The position numbers and the translations under genes are program-made. Of a DNA stretch of 64,000 bases, positions 1-7,932 are shown piece after piece. The notes below the pieces were generated by a model. The model made no database searches. It worked only from the letters and a program-made list of their open reading frames with translations, and was not told the DNA's origin. The stretch's first letter is position 1, and the number at the start of each line of letters is the position of its first letter. The DNA lies in the NCBI RefSeq assembly GCF_019654955.1, contig NZ_BPEV01000001.1, forward strand, positions 124,001 to 188,000. Direction: 5' to 3'. Origin of the DNA: Shewanella sp. KT0246 (GTDB taxonomy: Bacteria; Pseudomonadota; Gammaproteobacteria; Enterobacterales; Shewanellaceae).

Positions 1-1
1 G

Positions 2-787
2 TTTTATCGTCGCCAACAAGGCTTAAAACCGACCGCACTTGCTGAGCATTTATATCTCCCGATTTGTGAATTTTGTGAATCTGCCTCAAATATAGAAAGA
101 ATAGCTTGTGCAGGTAATAAAACTAATTCATCTAATGTGCTTAATATTGCAGTGACGCCAATTATCATGACGTCACTTGCTATGTCATTAGGCCGTGAAG
201 AAGTTATGGATGTATTAGGTAAGGTTAGGGTACATCTGTGGAATGAAAACTCAGAAGAAAAAATTCACCAAGGGGATATTGATCTTGGCATTAATTTCGG
301 CGCAGCTTGCGCGACAGAGTTAGAATCAGAAATCATCGGTGTATCAGAGTCAACTTCGATAGTTGCCCGTCGTAACCACCCCATTTGGGAAAGTGGGCAT
401 ATAAGTTTGGAAGACATAGCCAATCATCCTTTCTTGATACTTGAAGGCAAAGGTTTTAATGATAAATTAGACCCTTTTCAGATTTACTGTCGTCAATCTG
501 GAATTGAACCCCCAAGTATCAGTAGAGCGACCTCGATTTCAGAGTGGTTTTGTCATTTACTCACTATGAGAAGCTTTAGTTTTATGTCTACCGCAGAATC
601 ACAGATATTGGCAAAAATTGAAGAAATTAGAGTAGAAAAACTGCCTGCTTATGAAAGGCAAAAACTTGTAGGAAAGTGTTTAGTACCTGAATATAACCTT
701 ATTGAACGCTCAACGCCGTATCGTCGGTATTGTGAGAAAAGCAGAGCGATTATTGTGGAATCTTTGAAGCAGATAATTAGCTTATAA
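2..787 (+). CDS. LysR-family transcriptional regulator, 5' part outside window
   Basis: The reading frame enters from the left edge and runs to a TAA at 785-787, so only the C-terminal part is present (about 261 residues). The first visible residues (FYRRQQGLKPTALAEHLYLP) look like the end of a LysR winged helix-turn-helix, where a K-P-T-x-A-x motif leads into the linker helix. The rest fits the periplasmic-binding-protein-like effector domain. An internal GTG at 137 is not the real start, because the frame and the domain continue upstream of it. The target and effector cannot be told from the sequence. It is followed by its own terminator, so it is probably independent of the cytochrome gene downstream. 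Confidence 0.8.
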   Translation, partial: FYRRQQGLKPTALAEHLYLPICEFCESASNIERIACAGNKTNSSNVLNIAVTPIIMTSLAMSLGREEVMDVLGKVRVHLWNENSEEKIHQGDIDLGINFGAACATELESEIIGVSESTSIVARRNHPIWESGHISLEDIANHPFLILEGKGFNDKLDPFQIYCRQSGIEPPSISRATSISEWFCHLLTMRSFSFMSTAESQILAKIEEIRVEKLPAYERQKLVGKCLVPEYNLIERSTPYRRYCEKSRAIIVESLKQIISL

Positions 788-852
788 TTTTCTCTATTAA
801 AACACTATTTTTGAGCTAAACTATAGTCGTATTTACGAGTTGATAAATTAGA

Positions 853-881
853 GCGAAGGCATATTGCCTTCGCTTTTTTTA
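853..881 (+). terminator. Rho-independent terminator after the LysR gene
   Basis: Perfect 8-bp stem GCGAAGGC / GCCTTCGC with a 5-nt loop, followed by eight T residues. Confidence 0.85.
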
Positions 882-911
882 TTTCAATTTTTAAATGTGA
901 AAAAAGATTAA

Positions 912-925
912 TTGATCTCAATCAA
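912..925 (+). promoter_or_regulatory. FNR/EtrA box
   Basis: TTGAT-CTCA-ATCAA is an exact match to the FNR consensus TTGAT-N4-ATCAA. It lies about 190 nt upstream of the decaheme cytochrome start. FNR homologues (EtrA in Shewanella) activate or repress genes in response to oxygen loss, so this predicts oxygen-dependent control of the cytochrome. The -10 and -35 elements were not resolved. Confidence 0.7.
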
Positions 926-1114
926 TTTAATAAAACCATATAGTTATGTAAATTTCACATTTGAAAATTGCCAACCTCGAATTGTAAAATTCTGTGTCAA
1001 GAATCTTCAAATTTCAATCACAAATGTAGCACAATATTAATACATCTAAAGAGGTATCTTTTATATTTGAACGACTGCGAACGCAGAGTCAAATACCTTA
1101 AAAAATGGGATACG

Positions 1115-3412
1115 ATGATGAAAAATTATAAAAAGTCGATACTTGCAGCGGCATTGATGACAGCCGTTGGGCTAACAGGCTGTAGTGATGGCGAAGATGG
1201 GCAAGATGGACAAGATGGTGCTCCTGGGCAAGATGGCGAACCAGGTACATCCATTGGTAATGTCGTTGATACAGTTGATGCAGCTACTGATTTTGTGCTG
1301 ACAGTTGCACCAGAAGATATCGTGGTTGTAGGCAGTGAAGATTTTGCAGTTAAATTTACCGCAACAGGTAAAAATGCGAAAGGTGAAGAATTACCTTTTA
1401 CCGGATTAGATCAAGTAGCGTTTTATGTGATGAATCAAGCGGCTAATGATACCGATACCGGTGCACCCATTTTATGGGAAAGCAATGGTTTAGCGAATGA
1501 CTTTAGCTATAGCATGTATTGTACGCTTACCGGTACTGCTGATTCTTGGGGGACAGAGGTTGATGCCTGTACTTTAGTTGAAGATGAAGCCAATCCTGGT
1601 ACATACACCGGTACTTGGGAGCATGATGGCAATGCACCGATAGTACTTGAAAACGGTGATGCAAATAGCCTTCATCGCGTCATGGTTCGTACCTACAATG
1701 TTGTAGATAGTTCAGGTACTGCTATTTCAGACAAATTACTTTCTACTCCAATTGACTTCATTCCTGCAACTGGTGAGATTGCGATTTCAGAAAAAGATTC
1801 TGTATCTAATGCTGCATGTATTAAGTGTCATGGCCAATTAGACGGTTATGATGATGCTGACGCACGTATAGGTAATATTGATGCTCATCATAACTACCAA
1901 AAAGTAGAGAATTGTGTTGCGTGTCATAACCCTGCTTATGCTGGTGGCGAAGATGACCCAACAGTGGGTTGGAATGCTAACTGGAATGCAATGATCCATA
2001 CACTTCATGCTGGTCATCATCTTGATCTTGAAGGTGAAGCTGAAGAAATGTTTGGTGAAATTGGTTTCCCTGCTGAGCTGAATGAATGTACTACATGTCA
2101 TGACAGTGGTACTCAGTGGAATGATAATGTCTACGCTGAAGCGTGTGTGTCTTGTCATACAGATGTTGACTTTGAAACAGGTGATGGTCACTTAGGTATT
2201 GTGCCTGAAAGTGATGCGGCTTGTTCTGGTTGTCATGGTGCGGGTAGCTTAAGCCCACTGGAAGCTCATGGTGTCGGTGATAGAGCTGTGTTATCTGATA
2301 AATTCATCATTGATATCCAATCTGCAGTTGTTGAAGATTCTGAAGTTGATGGCATGAGCACATTAGTTGTTACCTCTGAAGTGAGCATGAATGGCGAGCT
2401 ACTGGACGCAACAACATACGCTGCAATGGCTGACTACATGACTAATAGTGGACGTGGTCTGTTAATTGGTACTCTTAATGCCGATACTGGTGCACTTACC
2501 CATGGTTATGGCGCTGATGGTGGCTTTAAGATGGACTTTGTTGGCGGCGTAATGAGCGCTGATGGCATTGTAGTCAACGAGGCTGAATTTGCTACTGACT
2601 TATTAGTAGGGCCAATTTACGCGACTGCTGAAGTACAGTTATGTGGCGCTGATGGCGAAATTGTTACGTGTACAACCGATGACGATGGCAACATTGAAGA
2701 AACCGGTGTCGCTAACCAAGCTGAAACTAAGTACTTTAACTTAACAGATGGTGACGCTGCGGTTGAAATGCGCCTTGCAGATGCTGATCGCACATCAATT
2801 AGCGAAGCTAAGTGTAATGCTTGTCATGGTAACCTGACTCATGTGAAAAGTACTCACGGTGTAACTGAGTTTACCCAATGTGCTTATTGTCATAGTGAGA
2901 ACTTAGGTGGCTCTCCAAGCTATCATCCAACTGCAGTTTATAAGACGGATGAAGTTGATGCTGACGGTAATGCTATATGGGGCACAGTTGAAGGGTTATC
3001 TTTTGCTAACCGTGATCTTGTAACCGTATCTCACCGCTTCCATGCTGGTTATTTTGATGGCACACCTGCAATTTACCGTGATGCCGATGGCGAACTAAAT
3101 GGTTACTCAGCGCCTTTAAATAACTGTAATTCATGTCATAAAGACGATAGCACATTATTTGCTGCTGACGGTGGATTGACATCTGGTAAGCGCTCTGTTG
3201 AAACTGACGCAGGCTTTATCTCTCCAATCTCTGAAGCTTGTCGTAGTTGTCACGTTAGCGCTTCTGCTTTAGCTCACTTCAAGAGTAATGGCGCATACGT
3301 TCAAGACGAACCAGGTTCAGTTGTTGATTTACCTGTTGAATCTTGTTCAACCTGTCACGCTGAAGGTAAGACTTATGGTGTAGATGTCATGCACTCAGGC
3401 ACTAGTCATTAA
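1115..3412 (+). CDS. OmcA/MtrC-family decaheme c-type cytochrome, outer-membrane lipoprotein
   Basis: Extracellular electron conduit that passes respiratory electrons to metals or other external acceptors. Ten CXXCH heme motifs are visible: CIKCH, CVACH, CTTCH, CVSCH, CSGCH at residues ~235-375 and CNACH, CAYCH, CNSCH, CRSCH, CSTCH at ~565-750. Each pentaheme block follows a heme-free beta-rich stretch, the four-domain plan of MtrC/OmcA/MtrF. The N-terminus is a lipoprotein signal with lipobox LTGC (Cys23), so surface anchoring is expected. A short collagen-like run of seven G-x-y triplets (GEDGQDGQDGAPG and on) follows the Cys. The start is set at 1115 (or 1118) because the signal peptide begins there; the open frame extends to 968 without a signal sequence. 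At 765 aa it is nearer OmcA (735 aa in S. oneidensis) than MtrC. No MtrA/MtrB partner is in the window. Confidence 0.93.
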   Translation: MMKNYKKSILAAALMTAVGLTGCSDGEDGQDGQDGAPGQDGEPGTSIGNVVDTVDAATDFVLTVAPEDIVVVGSEDFAVKFTATGKNAKGEELPFTGLDQVAFYVMNQAANDTDTGAPILWESNGLANDFSYSMYCTLTGTADSWGTEVDACTLVEDEANPGTYTGTWEHDGNAPIVLENGDANSLHRVMVRTYNVVDSSGTAISDKLLSTPIDFIPATGEIAISEKDSVSNAACIKCHGQLDGYDDADARIGNIDAHHNYQKVENCVACHNPAYAGGEDDPTVGWNANWNAMIHTLHAGHHLDLEGEAEEMFGEIGFPAELNECTTCHDSGTQWNDNVYAEACVSCHTDVDFETGDGHLGIVPESDAACSGCHGAGSLSPLEAHGVGDRAVLSDKFIIDIQSAVVEDSEVDGMSTLVVTSEVSMNGELLDATTYAAMADYMTNSGRGLLIGTLNADTGALTHGYGADGGFKMDFVGGVMSADGIVVNEAEFATDLLVGPIYATAEVQLCGADGEIVTCTTDDDGNIEETGVANQAETKYFNLTDGDAAVEMRLADADRTSISEAKCNACHGNLTHVKSTHGVTEFTQCAYCHSENLGGSPSYHPTAVYKTDEVDADGNAIWGTVEGLSFANRDLVTVSHRFHAGYFDGTPAIYRDADGELNGYSAPLNNCNSCHKDDSTLFAADGGLTSGKRSVETDAGFISPISEACRSCHVSASALAHFKSNGAYVQDEPGSVVDLPVESCSTCHAEGKTYGVDVMHSGTSH

Positions 3413-3472
3413 TCAATCGCGTTTTGTAAGCGTTAGCATTTCCTGTTATTCCTGGAAGAGGCAGTGAAATGT

Positions 3473-3500
3473 AAAAAGGAGCCGTAAGGCTCCTTTTTTA
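3473..3500 (+). terminator. Rho-independent terminator after the decaheme cytochrome
   Basis: AAAAAGGAGCC / GGCTCCTTTTT stem with a GTAA tetraloop and a T tract, 61 nt after the stop codon. Confidence 0.9.
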
Positions 3501-3888
3501 TTTACATAAATTAAACCTTTATTGATGATTACTATCAAACCACCATGGATTTATTGCATTAATAAATGGCAGGAAATGTAATCAGTAACTTTTCATTTCT
3601 GATGTTCATTTTTGTGATTAAGTACAAGAATCGTCACTCATGGCTTCACTTATTTAGGGGGTTCTAAACTAGTTAAGTACATATATCTGTAACAGGTGTC
3701 ACGATTTATTTAATTTAGTGATAACAAGCAAGTATTGGCATCAGTTGCTTGGTTGTTTGCGCACGTTAATATGCAAATTATTGAATTTAATGTGTATAAA
3801 TTTCTATTTGTTTACCTTGGTTCTATAGGTTATTCATCGTTTAAAAGTCATTGATTTGCTTGTCACAATGGGCCTCGATTAAAATCAG
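3501..3888. other. Intergenic region, no gene seen
   Basis: AT-rich spacer between the cytochrome terminator and the satP leader. No convincing reading frame, tRNA or repeat was recognised. It probably carries the satP promoter, but no well-spaced -35/-10 pair could be fixed by eye. Confidence 0.5.
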
Positions 3889-3970
3889 CGCCGTAAAGAT
3901 TAACCATCGTTAATCTAAACGGCGTAGGCTTTCTACAGCGTTGCTTTGTAACTGACTCAAATGGGCAGTT
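3889..3970 (+). promoter_or_regulatory. Structured leader upstream of satP
   Basis: A strong hairpin at 3889-3924 has an outer stem CGCCGT/ACGGCG, an A-A internal loop on each side, an inner stem AGATTAAC/GTTAATCT and a CATC loop. A second, shorter pairing (AACTG at 3950-3954 with CAGTT at 3966-3970) follows. It lies about 70-150 nt before the satP ATG and has no T tract, so it looks like a 5'-UTR structure or regulator site rather than a terminator. It matches no riboswitch class I know. Confidence 0.4.
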
Positions 3971-4040
3971 TAACGAGGGAGGGTTGGCGTTTTGTTTTCG
4001 CCGTGACTGACTTAATTGTCATTTCCAGCAGGAATATTCC

Positions 4041-4697
4041 ATGTCGACACCATTAGCCCACTCAACATCATCAGTTCATTCAACGCCTCTGGCCAACCCA
4101 GCACCATTAGGTTTAATGGGATTTGGTATGACAACGATTTTACTTAATATCCATAATGCAGGTTTTTTCCCTGTCGATGCGATGATCCTTGCCATGGGTA
4201 TTTTTTATGGCGGTATTGGCCAAGTGATCGTTGGGATGATGTGCTTTAAACGAGGCGATACCTTTGGTACGACAGCATTTACCTCATATGGTTTATTTTG
4301 GTTAACCTTAGTGGGTTTGTTGGTTATGCCTGAAATGGGTATTTCACAAGCAAGTCCTGCAAGCTTTATGGGCTGGTACTTAGGATTATGGGGCGTATTC
4401 ACTGCGTTTATGTTCGTTGGTTCATTGCGCTACCCTCGTGCTAAACAAGTAGTATTTGGTTCGCTAACAATATTGTTCTTCTTATTGGCTGCACGTGATT
4501 TCACTGGTTCTGAACTGATAGGTACTATTGCAGGCTTTGAAGGCATTTTCTGTGGTGCCAGTGCAATTTACTTCGCTATGGCGCAGGTACTGAATGCTGA
4601 ATATGGTCGCGTTATTTTGCCTATTGGTGAGCTAAAGCAAGTTGGTAAAGAAGTTAATACAGACGTTGACTCAAGTGCAATTTTAAAGGCAGCGTAG
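4041..4697 (+). CDS. satP: Acetate/succinate uptake permease, GPR1/FUN34/YaaH family (SatP)
   Basis: Inner-membrane transporter of the acetate uptake family, moving acetate and succinate with protons. The family signature N-P-A-P-L-G-L-M-G-F is at residues ~19-28, just before the first membrane helix, and six hydrophobic helices follow, as expected for this ~190-220 aa family. The N-terminal 18 residues are Ser/Thr-rich and poorly conserved. The ATG at 4041 has a plausible ribosome site (CAGGAA, 4029-4034). It stands alone between its leader and a bidirectional terminator. Acetate is a common end product of Shewanella anaerobic metabolism, which suits its position beside a respiratory cytochrome, though no functional link is proven. 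Confidence 0.9.
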   Translation: MSTPLAHSTSSVHSTPLANPAPLGLMGFGMTTILLNIHNAGFFPVDAMILAMGIFYGGIGQVIVGMMCFKRGDTFGTTAFTSYGLFWLTLVGLLVMPEMGISQASPASFMGWYLGLWGVFTAFMFVGSLRYPRAKQVVFGSLTILFFLLAARDFTGSELIGTIAGFEGIFCGASAIYFAMAQVLNAEYGRVILPIGELKQVGKEVNTDVDSSAILKAA

Positions 4698-4742
4698 CAG
4701 TTTAAATTAAATCCTTTGGTTTTATTTCATTAGGTTTAAGGC

Positions 4743-4772
4743 AAAAAAAGCTGACATCACTGTCAGCTTTTT
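4743..4772. terminator. Bidirectional terminator between satP and the POT transporter gene
   Basis: AAAAAAGCTGAC / GTCAGCTTTTTT stem with a 6-nt loop between two converging genes. It has T tracts on both strands. Confidence 0.88.
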
Positions 4773-4799
4773 TATTAACAAGCATTAAATTGGCTTGTA

Positions 4800-6326
4800 T
4801 TAACTCTGCTGCAATCGATACAGCCATTTTCCATAAAGGAAAATACCAACCGCAGAAATCGTACCAATAGCTGCAATGATATACCACGCCATACCGATGT
4901 TATGGCTGTTATAAAGTAAGGTCGTTAACTCTTGTGCTGGCTCTCCTGTAAAGGTGACTAGAGTGGTAAAAGCTTCACCTTGTGGGATTGCATCAATCAT
5001 AGTCGCATCCATGCCACGTTCAGCAAGGAGTTGCAATGAGAACACTTCTTTCGACGCATACATTTCATATAGCTTAGGGCCAAAGTAGCCTTCTAGTGTC
5101 CAGCCTATCCCCTGAGGTAACATCACAAAGCCTAGATACATGGCTTTTTTACCTTCAGGAGCAATATTCCCCATAAACTCGTTTTTCTTTGGGCTTATCA
5201 TCATTTCGCCAAATGAGAACATCGCAATCGCCAGAACTATCATCCATGCGGCATTAGTTGCACCAATAAACACAAAGGCAAGGATACTCAACAAGCAGCC
5301 ACCGAGCATTGCTGTAGTAATACGGTATTTAGCAGTAAGTGCCGCCACCAAGAAACAAGTCGTCATGATCATGCCAGCATTAAGGTTAAGCATGCCTTCT
5401 GGCATCACCTTAGTACCCGTATTATCAAGTCCTAACCAAAACTGGAAAAAGCCATTGGACGTGCCTTCAGGACCAAATAGCGAGGTCACAATCACGCTGG
5501 TATCAACCCATTCGGCAATGTGAATCGGCAAGACATCGAATAGGGCGTTAAATAAGAACCAGAAGCCTGCAAACACCAACATGTAGTAAATAACCACAGG
5601 CTTTTTAAGCTCGTTTAATGCATCGCGCCACAAAGCTTCTTGCTTAATTTCGCCAGATTTAATTTTACGATTACGTTCTAAACGTTCTTCTTTACCTGGC
5701 TCTTTATAGGCCAGTAAAAATAGGAAGTTAAATGAAATGATTGCCGCACAAGCGTAAAACACGTTGTCCCACGAAAGCTGACGCATGTGAACAGCGACTA
5801 ATGGACCAAGGAAACCACCAATATTAACCACTTGGTAGAATATCCCCCAAGCCATAGAAGTATTTTGTCTTCCGGTTGAGAGGACTAAGGTGCCTTGTAT
5901 GCCGGGTTTAAAGATCCCGGTACCCGCAGCCAACAAGATGGCACCGAACAAGAAGCCATAAAAACTTGGGAATAGGGCCATCACTAAGTAGCCAGCGATT
6001 TTGATAATCGTTGAGGCAAAAATCGTTTCTTTGTAGCCTACACGATCTGAAATACCGCCAGTAAACACGGGAATAAAGGTTTGCATAAATGCCCAAATAG
6101 CGATGATGACACCATAATCGCTAAGGCTAATACCTAGACCACCTTCAGAAGTTGGCGCTTTCGCATAAAGGCCTGCACTGGCTTTTACGCCATAGTAAGC
6201 GATACGTTCAACCAGCTCCATGCCGCCGACGATCCAAAAAATATAACTGAGACTGGCGATCGATGCCCACATTCCCAGCTGTTTAACTTCACTTAGGTCG
6301 TTGCCTGAGTGTGAATTATCACTCAT
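4800..6326 (-). CDS. MFS transporter of the proton-dependent oligopeptide (POT/PTR2) type
   Basis: Polytopic inner-membrane protein of 508 aa with 12 or more hydrophobic helices. Near the N-terminus it carries ELVERIAYYG, matching the ExxER-x-x-YY motif of POT peptide/proton symporters, and later FYQVVNIGGFLGP, matching the second PTR2 signature (FY-x-x-[IV]-N-x-G). The central part has long extramembrane segments, longer than in E. coli DtpA. The likely substrate is di- or tripeptides, but this branch is divergent and the substrate cannot be read from the sequence. It stands alone and converges with satP. Confidence 0.8.
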   Translation of the reverse strand: MSDNSHSGNDLSEVKQLGMWASIASLSYIFWIVGGMELVERIAYYGVKASAGLYAKAPTSEGGLGISLSDYGVIIAIWAFMQTFIPVFTGGISDRVGYKETIFASTIIKIAGYLVMALFPSFYGFLFGAILLAAGTGIFKPGIQGTLVLSTGRQNTSMAWGIFYQVVNIGGFLGPLVAVHMRQLSWDNVFYACAAIISFNFLFLLAYKEPGKEERLERNRKIKSGEIKQEALWRDALNELKKPVVIYYMLVFAGFWFLFNALFDVLPIHIAEWVDTSVIVTSLFGPEGTSNGFFQFWLGLDNTGTKVMPEGMLNLNAGMIMTTCFLVAALTAKYRITTAMLGGCLLSILAFVFIGATNAAWMIVLAIAMFSFGEMMISPKKNEFMGNIAPEGKKAMYLGFVMLPQGIGWTLEGYFGPKLYEMYASKEVFSLQLLAERGMDATMIDAIPQGEAFTTLVTFTGEPAQELTTLLYNSHNIGMAWYIIAAIGTISAVGIFLYGKWLYRLQQS

Positions 6327-6664
6327 ATTTCACCCTTTATTATAATTATTATTAACAATAAGCTGGCAGACACTTTACCTAATTTGAAACAAAATACAAA
6401 AGAACTGTGATAAAAATTGCACTTTATGACGAATGTTAAAATTTTGGACGGATATTTGCCGCGAAGAAATACTTAGATAACTGAAATGTCGATGTATTAT
6501 CAGTCAAGTTGATGCTTTTTTGATTTTGGATAACCGTTCTTCAGATTTTAATTTAACCAGTTAAACCTCAGCAGTAGATGAATTTAACATTCAGCGCAGT
6601 GTCAAAGCCTCAGTCATGATTTAAGCAAAAATAGGCCGACTAGATTAGGAAAACAAGCGGCTCA
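6327..6664. other. Intergenic region, no gene seen
   Basis: Spacer between two minus-strand units. It should hold the promoter of the POT gene. On the minus strand just after the barrel gene there is a weak GCCG/CGGC pairing followed by ATTTTTG near 6630-6660, which may end that operon. Nothing else was recognised. Confidence 0.4.
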
Positions 6665-7891
6665 TTAAAAATACCAACGAGTGGCTAGTTGCCATTGTTG
6701 TTCAAGTAGCTCTTGTGGTAAACCTTGTTCAACTTTTGCATCGCGAGTAGAGTCAATTCGATTGTATTCTGCTTGGATAAACCAGCTTTTTTGCAAGCGA
6801 TATTGATAAGACAAAGTAAGGGCATTGCCTTGTTCATTGTTGTTATCGTCAAGGGTGGCATCATTGTCCGATACTTCAAAATCTTCAGCTCGAACACTAA
6901 CACGATGTTTATCCCAGCGTTTGCTTATTAGAATAAATGCGGCTTGATAATCATTGTTGACGACATCAATACCGTCAGGCGACTGCATTAATGTACTGCC
7001 GAGCATTAATTGGCTAATTAACTCAATGTTATAAGGTAAACGCCATTTAAGACCCGCATGTGAGAACTGAGTTAGCCAAGCGTATTGGCCATCTTTTACG
7101 ATACGAGTATTGGCATTATTATCATAATAACCTAGTGATACCTCGCCATTCCCTTTCATTTTCCATTGGCCATGTATTTGATAACCAAAGCGATTATCTA
7201 GCTCAATAAAGGGATCGGATTCTTTCGCTTGTTCATCAAGGCTGCCTCCTTCAAGACTTGGCATATTACTTAAAGGCAGGGACTCTTGCAGTAATGTTTG
7301 TCGTGAGCTGATTGTCCAGCCATGCCAAGAAAGCATGGCTCCTGCAGTATCATTGTTTTGGAACAGAGCAGCTGAAACAGAGAAATCATTTTTTGATGAG
7401 TGAAATTTACCAAGACGTTCTAAGGTTATTTCTGCGCCAAGGTGGCGAAACTCTTCACCTAACCAACTGTTTATGGCTGAATTTGTGAGAGTGTAGGGCG
7501 ATGACCAAGCAGTAGCGATATTTTCTAATGAAATGTCTGGGTACATTAGGCCTAATCTGGTTTTTATTCGTAAGCCATTTTCCCAAGGTAAACTTCGATA
7601 ATTTATAAAAGCTTCAGTAATCCCAACGCCATTTCGGTTACCATCGACATAACCATTGGCGGTAACATGTGCTGAGAGAGCATTTTCCCAATCGACTTTA
7701 TATGTCACTCCGACTTGGGATAGTGACAGTTGGCTACCATCATCAAATCGAAACTTTCCTAAACCGCCATCGACATAGGATTGTGTCCCTTGTGTATGGC
7801 TTGCTCTTAAGTCAATAATGCCTGATATATGATGATCTGCAGCTATAGCGCCATAGCTGCTTAAACATAATATCAAAATCCATTTTTTCAT
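6665..7891 (-). CDS. Predicted outer-membrane beta-barrel (porin-like) protein
   Basis: Exported protein of 408 aa. A classical signal peptide (MKKWILILCLSSYGAIA, cleavage before ADHH) is followed by alternating polar/hydrophobic strands rich in aromatic residues. The last three residues are WYF, the terminal-Phe signal used for outer-membrane barrel insertion. I do not recognise a named family. Its start lies 41 nt after the stop of the GGDEF/EAL gene on the same strand, so it is probably the last gene of a three-gene operon with that regulator and a cupredoxin. A structural or transport role in the outer membrane is inferred from fold features only. Confidence 0.65.
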   Translation of the reverse strand: MKKWILILCLSSYGAIAADHHISGIIDLRASHTQGTQSYVDGGLGKFRFDDGSQLSLSQVGVTYKVDWENALSAHVTANGYVDGNRNGVGITEAFINYRSLPWENGLRIKTRLGLMYPDISLENIATAWSSPYTLTNSAINSWLGEEFRHLGAEITLERLGKFHSSKNDFSVSAALFQNNDTAGAMLSWHGWTISSRQTLLQESLPLSNMPSLEGGSLDEQAKESDPFIELDNRFGYQIHGQWKMKGNGEVSLGYYDNNANTRIVKDGQYAWLTQFSHAGLKWRLPYNIELISQLMLGSTLMQSPDGIDVVNNDYQAAFILISKRWDKHRVSVRAEDFEVSDNDATLDDNNNEQGNALTLSYQYRLQKSWFIQAEYNRIDSTRDAKVEQGLPQELLEQQWQLATRWYF

Positions 7892-7932
7892 CCGTGAACC
7901 TTATTATTTTAAATTATTACGGACTTACCTAG

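Noticed and set aside
943-970. Possible CRP site near the cytochrome
   Set aside because: Only one half-site (TTTCACATTT) is good; the spacing of the other half does not fit TGTGA-N6-TCACA.
968-1114. Longer N-terminus of the decaheme cytochrome from an upstream start
   Set aside because: The added 49 residues lack a signal sequence, while a lipoprotein signal begins at 1115; no ribosome site at 968.
1838-2191. 117-aa minus-strand frame
   Set aside because: Lies wholly inside the cytochrome gene, with composition explained by antisense of heme codons.
4702-4887. 61-aa minus-strand frame
   Set aside because: Overlaps the end of the POT gene and the satP terminator; shadow frame.
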